In this document: positions 1 through 4,978 of the stretch, one piece after another
Layout of the letters: the number at the start of each line of letters is the position of its first letter
Numbering within the stretch: position 1 is the stretch's first letter
Assembly (NCBI GenBank): GCA_016463045.1
Contig: JAEMSB010000338.1
Span: 1 to 5,480 of the forward strand
Direction: 5' to 3'
Origin: Niveispirillum sp.
GTDB taxonomy: Bacteria > Pseudomonadota > Alphaproteobacteria > Azospirillales > Azospirillaceae
DNA length: 5,480 nt
Position numbers and translations under genes: made by a program
The notes under the pieces: generated by a model
What the model was told of the DNA's origin: nothing
Databases searched by the model: none
The model's input: only the letters and a program-made list of their open reading frames with translations

Positions 1-1
1 G

Positions 2-499
2 TTCATGAGCTTCATCGCGGGCCTGCAGAAGTACCTGCCCTATGCGATGCCGCTTTTGGCCCCGAATGTGAACTCCTACCGCCGTCTGGTGCAGGGGTCG
101 GACGCGCCGATCAACGTGCATTGGGGACGCGACAACCGCACCACTGGCTTCCGCGTGCCAGTCAGCCCGCCGGAGGCGCGGCGTGTGGAGAACCGTGTGG
201 CCGGCGCCGATGCCAATCCGTACCTGGCGCTCGCCGCCTCGCTGGCCTGCGGCTATATCGGCATGACGCAGGAGTTGGAGCCGTCCGATCCGGTCAAGGG
301 TTCGGCCCATCGGCTGGCCTTCTCCCTGCCTCGCCACCAGGGCGATGCCCTGAACAAGTTCAACAGCTGCAAGCCGTTGAAGGAAGTTCTGGGAGACCGG
401 TTCATCTCCGCCGTCAGCTCTGTGAAGCAGGCCGAGTATGACGCTTATCAGCGCGTGATCAGCAGCTGGGAGCGTGAGAACCTGTTGTTGAACGTGTAA
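2..499 (+). CDS. Glutamine synthetase-family ligase, C-terminal part (5' truncated)
   Basis: This is the C-terminal 165 residues of a glutamine-synthetase-fold, ATP-dependent ammonia or amine ligase; the start lies outside the window and the frame is open from base 2. The substrate-loop stretch APNVNSYRRL, the block NRTTGFRVP and the segment RVENRVAGADANPYLALAASLACG match the C-terminal catalytic half of the family. The Arg of NRTTGFR and the Glu/Arg of VENR correspond to residues that hold ATP phosphate and glutamate in classical GS. The HWGRDNRTTG context and ADANPYLALAA resemble gamma-glutamylputrescine synthetase (PuuA) and GS-like proteins more than GlnA. No Tyr-adenylylation motif of GlnA is seen, as far as the fragment shows. 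A polyamine or other amine substrate is therefore inferred, not shown. It ends in WERENLLLNV, a complete C-terminus, and is followed at once by a strong terminator, so it is the last gene of its transcription unit. Confidence 0.9.
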   Translation, partial: FMSFIAGLQKYLPYAMPLLAPNVNSYRRLVQGSDAPINVHWGRDNRTTGFRVPVSPPEARRVENRVAGADANPYLALAASLACGYIGMTQELEPSDPVKGSAHRLAFSLPRHQGDALNKFNSCKPLKEVLGDRFISAVSSVKQAEYDAYQRVISSWERENLLLNV

Positions 500-511
500 G
501 CGTAAAAGCAA

Positions 512-550
512 AAAACGCCGCATGTGGGAGCACCCCACATGCGGCGTTTT
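512..550. terminator. Bidirectional intrinsic terminator between convergent genes
   Basis: This is a perfect 17-bp inverted repeat: left arm 512-528, five-base loop 529-533, right arm 534-550. The GC-rich core is CGCCGCATGTGGG, flanked by A4 on the left and T4 on the right, so each strand reads a stem followed by a U-run (TTTTGTTT on +, TTTTTTGCTTTT on -). It begins 13 bases after the stop of the GS-like gene and lies about 40 bases beyond the stop of the opposing bamE gene. That is the expected place for a shared terminator. Confidence 0.93.
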
Positions 551-589
551 GTTTGATCGGCAGCTACCAGACGGCAGCCCTGCAACCGC

Positions 590-1060
590 TTACTTCTTCT
601 TTTTCTTATCGTCCTTCTTCTTGCGCGACGGCTTGGACAGGTTGCCCAGCAGCTGCTCGAAGAAGTTCAGGTCATGGCCAACCGTGGGCGTGACGCGGGC
701 CACAGGTTCTACATAGGCGGCCTCTGCGGCGCCATCCAGTTCCTTGATTTCCTGCACCGTCCCGCCTTCATCGAAGCGGACGCGGATGATGCGCTGGGCC
801 GTGACCTCCGGGTCCAGGAAGGCGGTCTGTTCGGTGCGGCGACCGATATAATACCAGGTGGAGCCGTCCACGACACCGGTGGAGGTCGGCGTGCCCAGCA
901 CATACTGGACCTGTTCGCGCGTCGTCTGACCGGTTTGGATCTGGGCCAGACGGGTATCTTCCACCAGATTGCCACGCTGGGCGATGATGGGGCTGCAGCC
1001 GGTGAGAGCAAGGCCCAGAAGGCCGAAGGTCAACAGGGCGGTAGCTTGGGTCTTGCGCAT
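590..1060 (-). CDS. bamE: Outer membrane protein assembly factor BamE (SmpA/OmlA family lipoprotein)
   Basis: BamE is a small lipoprotein subunit of the BAM complex, which folds beta-barrel proteins into the outer membrane. The 156-residue product starts with a signal peptide (basic MRK, then a hydrophobic run) ending in the lipobox L-T-G-C; Cys22 is the predicted lipidated residue. Ser at +2 favours outer-membrane sorting. The SmpA/OmlA domain spans about residues 30-110, with GNLVED, the helix IQTGQTTREQVQYVLGTP and the strands STWYYIGRR and RIIRVRFDEGGTVQEI. FFEQLLGN near residues 133-140 is common in alphaproteobacterial homologues. The tail is unusual: RKKKDDKKKKK, almost pure lysine. 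The start is uncertain: ATG at 1060 is chosen, but the codon just before it is TTG (1063) and sits about 7 bases from a GAGAGA ribosome-binding sequence, so it could be used and would add one residue. The gene is single, convergent with the GS-like gene and divergent from the bc1 chaperone gene. Confidence 0.93.
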   Translation of the reverse strand: MRKTQATALLTFGLLGLALTGCSPIIAQRGNLVEDTRLAQIQTGQTTREQVQYVLGTPTSTGVVDGSTWYYIGRRTEQTAFLDPEVTAQRIIRVRFDEGGTVQEIKELDGAAEAAYVEPVARVTPTVGHDLNFFEQLLGNLSKPSRKKKDDKKKKK

Positions 1061-1117
1061 CAACGTGACGTCTCTCGAACCTTGGATGTGACCAACGGCG
1101 TAGTGCCGGACAATGCA

Positions 1118-1133
1118 CGGGGCAAATGCCCCG
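1118..1133. repeat. Palindrome CGGGGC-AAAT-GCCCCG in the bamE / bc1 chaperone intergenic region
   Basis: This is a perfect 6-bp inverted repeat with a 4-base spacer (7 bp if the inner A/T is paired). It lies about 58 bases upstream of the bamE start and would fall in the leader of a bamE transcript. The core GGGGC-N4-GCCCC recurs at 1202-1215. No T-run follows on either strand, so it is not a terminator. An operator or RNA hairpin role is inference. Confidence 0.6.
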
Positions 1134-1152
1134 CTACCAGCGGCGATTTGTC

Positions 1153-1181
1153 ATTCTAACCTAGTGAGAGCCCTTTCAGGC
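1153..1181 (-). promoter_or_regulatory. Possible bamE promoter (-10 TAGAAT)
   Basis: On the minus strand TAGAAT (1158-1153) matches five of six bases of the sigma-70 -10 box. The region upstream has no good -35; CTGAAA (1179-1174) is the best candidate but only 15 bases away. If used, the bamE transcript would start near 1146 and carry an approximately 85-base leader that includes the 1118-1133 palindrome. This is a weak call. Confidence 0.25.
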
Positions 1182-1193
1182 ACGCACCATGGC

Positions 1194-1222
1194 TTGACGA
1201 CGGGGCCGCCGCCCCCTATCTG
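1194..1222 (+). promoter_or_regulatory. Probable sigma-70 promoter of the bc1 chaperone gene
   Basis: TTGACG (1194-1199, five of six to the -35 consensus) is followed after 17 bases by TATCTG (1217-1222, three of six to the -10). Strong -35 and weak -10 boxes are common in alphaproteobacteria. The transcript would start near 1229, about 67 bases before the TTG start codon. The spacer contains the GGGGC-N4-GCCCC palindrome. Confidence 0.5.
1202..1215. repeat. Palindrome GGGGC-CGCC-GCCCC inside the promoter spacer
   Basis: This perfect 5-bp inverted repeat with a 4-base gap sits exactly between the proposed -35 (1194-1199) and -10 (1217-1222). Its half-sites and spacing are identical to those of the 1119-1132 palindrome, 83 bases upstream. 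A protein bound here would block RNA polymerase, so a repressor operator is possible, but this is inferred only from position. Confidence 0.5.
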
Positions 1223-1258
1223 GCCGGTGACATTGGCACCGGCCTTGGCGCAATGTCA
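1222..1258. repeat. Two overlapping inverted repeats in the leader of the bc1 chaperone gene
   Basis: Repeat A pairs GGCCGGTG (1222-1229) with CACCGGCC (1237-1244) around a 7-base loop. Repeat B pairs TGACATTG (1228-1235) with CAATGTCA (1251-1258) across 15 bases. Both are perfect 8-bp matches, and they share bases 1228-1235, so as RNA or cruciform they exclude each other. The B half-site core AATGTC is repeated once more in tandem at 1258-1263, giving three copies of the hexamer. They lie between the proposed -10 and the ribosome-binding site. Confidence 0.6.
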
Positions 1259-1280
1259 ATGTCCGCAGCCTGCCAGCCAT

Positions 1281-1289
1281 GGGAGAAGG
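1281..1289 (+). promoter_or_regulatory. Ribosome-binding site that fixes the TTG start at 1296
   Basis: GGGAGAAGG ends six bases before the TTG at 1296. This is good Shine-Dalgarno spacing for that codon and for no other in-frame start. It is the main reason for rejecting the longer reading frame that opens at 1113. Confidence 0.75.
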
Positions 1290-1295
1290 CACGTC

Positions 1296-1829
1296 TTGTT
1301 CAGCCGCCTGTTCCAACGCCCCCGGCGTGAACGCACCATTGCCGCCCTCTATGGCGCCATTGTGGCCCAGTCGCGCCTGCCCGTATTTTTCAGCGAACGC
1401 GGTGTGCCCGATACGCTGGAGGGACGGTTCGAATCCGTATGCTTGCATGCCTGGCTGGTCATGCGCCGGCTGGCCATGGGCGGCAAGGCGACGGCGGAGT
1501 TCAATCAGGCCCTGTTCGATTTCATGTTCGCCGACCTGGATTTCAATCTGCGTGAACTGGGGGCGGGCGACATGAAGGTGGGCGACAAGGTCAAGGATCT
1601 GGCCAGCCATTATTATGGTCGTGTCGGTGCCTATGATGACGGTATTGCGGCCAATGCCGATCCGTCGGTCCTGGAATCGGCTCTGGACCGCAATCTCTAT
1701 GGCTCCACCCTGCCCGATCCGGCGCATGTGAAGCTGATGGCCGACTATACGCGCCGGCAACTGGCGCATCTGGAGACCTTCCCCATCGACAGGCTGCTGG
1801 CCGGCGAGGTGGAGTTCGCCTCGACCTGA
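1296..1829 (+). CDS. Ubiquinol-cytochrome c chaperone family protein (Cbp3/UQCC1-like)
   Basis: This 177-residue protein belongs to the Ubiq_cyt_C_chap family, the bacterial relatives of yeast Cbp3 and human UQCC1. In mitochondria those proteins help cytochrome b maturation and assembly of the bc1 complex (complex III); the same role at the inner membrane is inferred here. Family features visible: QSRLPVFF near residues 25-32, GVPDTLEGRFESVCLHAWLVMRRL at 36-59 and the signature FADLDFNLRELGAGD (78-92) followed by VGDKVKDLASHYYGR. No signal peptide or membrane helix is evident, so it is probably cytoplasmic or peripheral. The start is TTG, preceded by GGGAGAAGG; it gives MFSRLFQRPRRER, the typical short basic N-terminus of bacterial members, and a normal family length. 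The frame stays open upstream to 1113, but that extension is low-complexity, Pro-rich and runs through the promoter. The gene has its own promoter and is followed 50 bases later by DUF177. Confidence 0.9.
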   Translation: MFSRLFQRPRRERTIAALYGAIVAQSRLPVFFSERGVPDTLEGRFESVCLHAWLVMRRLAMGGKATAEFNQALFDFMFADLDFNLRELGAGDMKVGDKVKDLASHYYGRVGAYDDGIAANADPSVLESALDRNLYGSTLPDPAHVKLMADYTRRQLAHLETFPIDRLLAGEVEFAST

Positions 1830-1850
1830 TCGGCGGCTTGTCCTTATAAT
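1821..1850 (+). promoter_or_regulatory. Promoter of the DUF177 gene, overlapping the upstream stop
   Basis: TATAAT (1845-1850) is an exact -10 consensus. TCGACC (1821-1826) matches four of six -35 bases at 18-base spacing and lies inside the last codons of the chaperone gene. Initiation near 1857 would leave a leader of about 22 bases with AAGGA (1867-1871) eight bases before the ATG. A consensus -10 stands out in this GC-rich setting and suggests strong expression of the cluster downstream. Confidence 0.65.
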
Positions 1851-1879
1851 ATACGTATCTCACCTGAAGGACTCTCTCC

Positions 1880-2464
1880 ATGACCGCCCCCCTGCCCGAA
1901 CTATCCCGCATCATTATCGCCGACAAGGTGACGACAGCCGGCGGGTTCGAGGTTGTGAAGGCGACAGACGCGGAATGTGCCGCGCTCGCTGAACGATTCG
2001 ATCTTCTGTCCGTGTCCGGACTGACCGCAAAGCTGCGCCTGCGCCGCGTGCGGTCGGACTTCGTAAAGGTGACGGGGGAGTTGGAGGCGGACGTGATCCA
2101 GCGCTGCGTCGTGACCCTGGAGCCCGTGCCCGCGCACGTTAAGGAGGAATTCTCCGCCCTTTTCGCCCCAGAGCATCTGATCCCCAAGGAGGAAGCGGAC
2201 GATGAGAGCGACCATTTCCAGTATCTGGGTGGCGATGAGGACTTCCCCGAAGCGATGCCGGGTGGCCGGATCGATATTGGCGAGTTGGTAGCACAGAACC
2301 TGTCGCTGGCACTGGAGCCTTATCCACGCAAGGAAGGGGTCGAATTCACCCCGATTCTGGAGGATGTCGGTCCCGATACTCTGTCCCTTACCGAGGACAC
2401 ACCCCCGGAACCGCCCCGCCAGAACCCTTTTGCGGCCCTGTCCCGCTTAAAGAAGCCCTCTTGA
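1880..2464 (+). CDS. YceD/DUF177 family protein, associated with rRNA/L32 cluster
   Basis: This 194-residue soluble protein belongs to the DUF177 (YceD) family. Plant members are needed for chloroplast 23S rRNA accumulation and bacterial members are nearly always encoded beside rpmF, so a role in large-subunit rRNA stability or assembly is likely but not proven. Visible family features are the central strand block VTGELEADVIQRCVVTLEPVP (about residues 64-84), an acidic middle (KEEADDESDHF), the motif IDIGELVAQNLSLALEPYPRK (131-151) and the C-terminal NPFAALSRLKK. Only one cysteine (Cys76) is present in the central block; many other bacterial members have a CxxC pair there, while the CVVTLEPV form is usual in alphaproteobacteria. 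ATG at 1880 follows AAGGA with eight-base spacing. There is no signal peptide or membrane helix. rpmF follows after 98 bases. Confidence 0.88.
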   Translation: MTAPLPELSRIIIADKVTTAGGFEVVKATDAECAALAERFDLLSVSGLTAKLRLRRVRSDFVKVTGELEADVIQRCVVTLEPVPAHVKEEFSALFAPEHLIPKEEADDESDHFQYLGGDEDFPEAMPGGRIDIGELVAQNLSLALEPYPRKEGVEFTPILEDVGPDTLSLTEDTPPEPPRQNPFAALSRLKKPS

Positions 2465-2477
2465 TCCGGTTTCGTAC

Positions 2478-2506
2478 TTGCCCTCGCACACCATATCCAG
2501 TATTCA
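2478..2506 (+). promoter_or_regulatory. Possible rpmF promoter
   Basis: TTGCCC (2478-2483) and TATTCA (2501-2506) are separated by 17 bases, with four and three matches to the sigma-70 boxes. Initiation near 2513 would place the 2521-2539 hairpin at the very 5' end of the leader. The match is moderate; read-through from the DUF177 promoter could equally serve rpmF. Confidence 0.35.
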
Positions 2507-2520
2507 AGCGCCTCTGTCCG

Positions 2521-2539
2521 GGCGGCCCTAGCGGTCGCC
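2521..2539 (+). other. Potential RNA hairpin in the rpmF leader
   Basis: GGCGGCC (2521-2527) can pair with GGTCGCC (2533-2539) as a 7-bp stem with one G-U pair and a CTAGC loop. It is followed by TTAAAACATT rather than a T-run, so it is not a typical terminator. It ends 23 bases before the rpmF ATG and might stabilise the message or influence translation; this is inference. Confidence 0.35.
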
Positions 2540-2562
2540 TTAAAACATTGTGAGTTACGATC

Positions 2563-2751
2563 ATGGCCGTTCCTAAGAAGAAGACCTCCAAGTCGAAGCG
2601 CAACATGCGCCGTTCGCACGATGGTTTGACCGCCGCTGCATACAACGAATGCGGCAATTGCGGTGAGCTGAAGCGCCCGCACCATGTCTGCGGCTCCTGC
2701 GGCCACTATGACAGCCGCGAAGTGACCGCGACCGCCCCGGCTGCTGCCTGA
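2563..2751 (+). CDS. rpmF: 50S ribosomal protein L32
   Basis: L32 is a small zinc-ribbon protein of the large ribosomal subunit, here 62 residues, a normal length. The N-terminus AVPKKKTSKSKRNMRRSHDGL is the rRNA-binding basic tail seen across bacteria. Four cysteines, Cys30-x2-Cys33 and Cys43-x2-Cys46, in CGNCGELKRPHHVCGSCG form an intact zinc ribbon, so this is the zinc-binding (C+) form and not the zinc-free paralogue made under zinc starvation. The ATG at 2563 has only a weak ribosome-binding sequence (GTGAG, 2550-2554). The reading ends in tandem stops, TGA then TAG. It lies between DUF177 and plsX, a conserved pairing of ribosome and lipid genes. Confidence 0.98.
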   Translation: MAVPKKKTSKSKRNMRRSHDGLTAAAYNECGNCGELKRPHHVCGSCGHYDSREVTATAPAAA

Positions 2752-2756
2752 TAGCC

Positions 2757-2766
2757 GGACCGGTCC
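2757..2766. repeat. Perfect palindrome GGACCGGTCC between rpmF and plsX
   Basis: This ten-base perfect palindrome begins five bases after the rpmF stop and 44 bases before the plsX start. It has no loop, so it makes a poor RNA hairpin but could be a dimeric protein site. No regulator is assigned. Confidence 0.4.
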
Positions 2767-2800
2767 AGGTTTTCGCGGGTTATAGGGACGTCGAACGGAA

Positions 2801-3889
2801 GTGACAACGCGCCTGCGCATCGCCTTGGACGCCATGGGTGGCGACCATGCTCCTGACATGGTCGTCGCCGGCGCCGACCTTGCCCGTGAGCGTTGCCCTA
2901 ACGTCGATTTCCTCTTCGTCGGTGACGAAGCGCGCATCAACGCCCTGCTAGAGCGCCATCCGGCCTTGAAGCTCATTTCCACGGTCAAGCATACGCCTGA
3001 CTTCGTGGCAATGGACGCCAAGCCGTCGGTGGCGCTTCGTGCTGGGCGCAATTCCAGCATGCGGTTGGCTATTGATGCCGTCGCTGCGGGCGATGCCGCG
3101 TGCGTGGTCTCCGCCGGGAATACCGGCGCGCTGATGGCCATTGCCAAATTCGTGCTGAAGACCCTGCCGGGCATCGACCGACCGGCCATTGCCTCCATCC
3201 TGCCCACTCAAAGGGGGGAGTTGGTGATGCTCGATCTGGGGGCGAACCTGGAATGCGATGCCGACAATCTGGTGCAGTTCGCCGTGATGGGCACGGTGTT
3301 CAGCCGGACCGTTCTGGGCCTGTTGAACCCGACCATCGGCCTGCTGAATGTCGGATCGGAAGAACAGAAAGGGCATGAGCAGATTCGTGAGGCCGCAGCC
3401 GCTCTGCGCGCCACGCCGCTCGCCCCTTACTTTCATGGCTTCATTGAAGGCAACGATCTGGCGTTGGGCACGGTCGATGTTGTGGTGACCGACGGCTTCA
3501 CGGGCAATGTCGCCCTGAAGACGGCAGAAGGCACGGCAAAGCTTTATGCCGAATTCCTGAAGCGGACCTTCAAATCATCTCTCTTGGCGAAACTGGGTTA
3601 TGTCCTGGCGTCGGGCGCGTTCAACAAGTTGCGTCAGCGTATGGACCCGCGCCGCTATAATGGTGCGATGTTCCTTGGGCTGCGCGGCATCTGCGTGAAA
3701 AGCCATGGCGGCACAGACGCCGTTGGATTCTCCAACGCTATCGCTGTGGCCGCTAATATGGCCAATCATGGTTTCAACGAGAAGATCCGCGACCAGTTAG
3801 CGGTGCTGCAAGCGGCATTGAATGCTGCGGCCACGGCTGATCAGGTCAAGGACGTAAGCGCAACGGGCAGCGAAACGGCGGTGCAGTAA
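2801..3889 (+). CDS. plsX: Phosphate acyltransferase PlsX
   Basis: PlsX converts acyl-ACP and phosphate to acyl-phosphate, the donor used by PlsY to acylate glycerol-3-phosphate in phospholipid synthesis. It is a soluble, membrane-associated enzyme. The 362-residue product has the family landmarks in order: LDAMGGDHAP (9-18), VSAGNTGALM (103-112), LDLGANLECDADNLVQFA (145-161), LNVGSEEQKG (182-191), FIEGNDLALGTVDVVVTDGFTGN (214-236) and MDPRRYNGAMFLGLRG (281-296) leading to KSHGGTDAVGF. A short Ala-rich tail after about residue 338 is dispensable-looking. The start is GTG at 2801: an in-frame TAG at 2783 excludes a longer form, and the DAMGG motif lies at the normal distance. The ribosome-binding site is poor (GGGA 12 bases away), so translation may depend partly on coupling or reinitiation from rpmF. 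The stop overlaps the fabH start as TAATG. Confidence 0.97.
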   Translation: MTTRLRIALDAMGGDHAPDMVVAGADLARERCPNVDFLFVGDEARINALLERHPALKLISTVKHTPDFVAMDAKPSVALRAGRNSSMRLAIDAVAAGDAACVVSAGNTGALMAIAKFVLKTLPGIDRPAIASILPTQRGELVMLDLGANLECDADNLVQFAVMGTVFSRTVLGLLNPTIGLLNVGSEEQKGHEQIREAAAALRATPLAPYFHGFIEGNDLALGTVDVVVTDGFTGNVALKTAEGTAKLYAEFLKRTFKSSLLAKLGYVLASGAFNKLRQRMDPRRYNGAMFLGLRGICVKSHGGTDAVGFSNAIAVAANMANHGFNEKIRDQLAVLQAALNAAATADQVKDVSATGSETAVQ

Positions 3890-4863
3890 TGGCCATCCGG
3901 TCTGTGATCCTGGGTTGCGGGTCTTATCTGCCCGCAAAGGTGATGACAAATGCCGATCTGGCGCAGGTCGTCGACACCTCTGACGAATGGATTACGGAAC
4001 GGACGGGCATCAAGTCGCGCCATATCGCGGCGGATGGCGAACTGACTTCCGACCTTGCCTATAACGCCGCTGTTGCCGCCATGGCCCATGCTGGCGTGAC
4101 GGCGGATGAGTTGGACCTGATCGTTCTGGCCACTGCCACGCCGGACAACACCTTTCCCGCTACCGCCGTGAAGGTTCAGGCCCGCCTGGGCATGACGCGG
4201 GGGGCGGCGTTCGACGTGCAGGCCGTATGCTCCGGCTTCATCTATGCACTGTCGGTAGCCGACAATTTCATCAAGGCCGGTCAGGCCAAGACGGTTCTGG
4301 TTATCGGTGCCGAAACCTTCTCCCGCATCCTGGACTGGAACGACCGCACCACCTGCGTGCTGTTCGGCGACGGGGCGGGTGCTGTGGTGCTGCGCGCCAC
4401 CGATGGCGCCGGCACGTCGGAAGATCAGGGCATCCTCTCTACGCATCTCCATTCCGATGGCAATCACCATGACCTGCTTTATGTCGATGGTGGCCCGTCC
4501 AGCACGCAGACCGTGGGCCATGTCCGCATGCGCGGGCAGGAAGTGTTTAAGCATGCGGTCGTAAACTTGGCCGATGTGGTCAAGGAAGCGCTGGCCGCCA
4601 ATGGCCTGACGGCGGATGCCATCGACTGGCTGGTCCCGCATCAGGCCAACCGCCGCATCATTGAGGGCACGGGCCGCAAGTTGAAACTGCCGGCAGAGCG
4701 TGTGGTGATTACGGTGGATCATCATGGAAATACATCCGCCGCCAGCATTCCGCTGGCCCTGGCGGAGGCAGTGGCCGATGGTCGCATCCAGCGCGGCGAC
4801 CTCATGCTGCTGGAAGCCATGGGTGGCGGTTTCACCTGGGGCGGGGCGCTGGTGCGCTTCTGA
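3889..4863 (+). CDS. fabH: Beta-ketoacyl-ACP synthase III (KAS III)
   Basis: FabH condenses acetyl-CoA with malonyl-ACP to give acetoacetyl-ACP, the first step of type II fatty acid synthesis in the cytoplasm. The 324-residue length is typical. The catalytic triad is intact: Cys114 in QAVCSGF, His251 in VPHQANRRI and Asn281 in DHHGNTSAAS. Also visible are SDEWITERTGIKSRH (31-45), LATATPDNTFPATA (80-93), the phosphopantetheine/thiolase-fold segment FGDGAGAVVL (159-168) and the C-terminal GGGFTWGGALVRF. Its ATG shares one base with the plsX stop (TAATG) and has no separate strong ribosome-binding site, so translational coupling to plsX is likely, keeping acyl-phosphate supply and chain initiation in step. 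A weak hairpin follows, then a new promoter before ihfA. Confidence 0.98.
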   Translation: MAIRSVILGCGSYLPAKVMTNADLAQVVDTSDEWITERTGIKSRHIAADGELTSDLAYNAAVAAMAHAGVTADELDLIVLATATPDNTFPATAVKVQARLGMTRGAAFDVQAVCSGFIYALSVADNFIKAGQAKTVLVIGAETFSRILDWNDRTTCVLFGDGAGAVVLRATDGAGTSEDQGILSTHLHSDGNHHDLLYVDGGPSSTQTVGHVRMRGQEVFKHAVVNLADVVKEALAANGLTADAIDWLVPHQANRRIIEGTGRKLKLPAERVVITVDHHGNTSAASIPLALAEAVADGRIQRGDLMLLEAMGGGFTWGGALVRF

Positions 4864-4897
4864 TCCTCCCTGCCCCGCATTTCTGCGGTGTGGGATC
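4862..4897 (+). terminator. Possible weak terminator or hairpin after fabH
   Basis: CCGCA (4875-4879) pairs with TGCGG (4884-4888) around TTTC, and outer GATCC (4862-4866) can pair with GGATC (4893-4897) across mismatched flanks. There is no T-run after the stem, so intrinsic termination would be weak. It overlaps the fabH stop codon. It may only partly separate the fabH and ihfA units. Confidence 0.3.
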
Positions 4898-4921
4898 AGC
4901 ATTTCCCGCCAACCATCTGAA

Positions 4922-4950
4922 TTGACGGATTTCTCCGGTCCAAGTACCGT
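4922..4950 (+). promoter_or_regulatory. Probable ihfA promoter
   Basis: TTGACG (4922-4927) matches five of six -35 bases; TACCGT (4945-4950) lies 17 bases downstream with three of six -10 matches. The pattern (good TTGACG, weak -10, 17-base spacer) is the same as at the bc1 chaperone gene promoter. Initiation near 4957 gives a short leader into a strong ribosome-binding site. Confidence 0.45.
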
Positions 4951-4965
4951 CATTCCCTGATAACC

Positions 4966-4973
4966 GGGGAGGA
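4966..4973 (+). promoter_or_regulatory. Strong ribosome-binding site of ihfA
   Basis: GGGGAGGA lies five bases before the ATG at 4979. It is the best Shine-Dalgarno match in the window and fixes the ihfA start. Confidence 0.8.
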
Positions 4974-4978
4974 CGAAC

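Noticed and set aside
674..1159. Plus-strand open frame opposite bamE
   Set aside because: bamE has a clear signal peptide, lipobox and SmpA domain. The plus-strand frame is its shadow.
1176..2187. Minus-strand open frames (1176-1769 and 1591-2187) opposite the chaperone and DUF177 genes
   Set aside because: They overlap each other and two family-matching plus-strand genes, and have no domain features.
2521..2550. Intrinsic terminator between DUF177 and rpmF
   Set aside because: The hairpin contains a G-U pair and is followed by TTAAAACATT instead of a T-run.
2752..2800. Separate plsX promoter using TATAGG (2782-2787)
   Set aside because: No -35-like sequence lies at 16-18 bases upstream, so co-transcription with rpmF is the simpler reading.
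2320..3207. Minus-strand open frame of 295 codons across DUF177, rpmF and plsX
   Set aside because: It is an antisense shadow of three well-supported genes. Its Arg/Ser/Ala-rich composition is typical of a GC-rich reverse frame.
4864..4978. IHF autoregulation site upstream of ihfA
   Set aside because: ATCAG near 4895-4899 resembles part of the IHF consensus, but the required TTR element is not at the right spacing.
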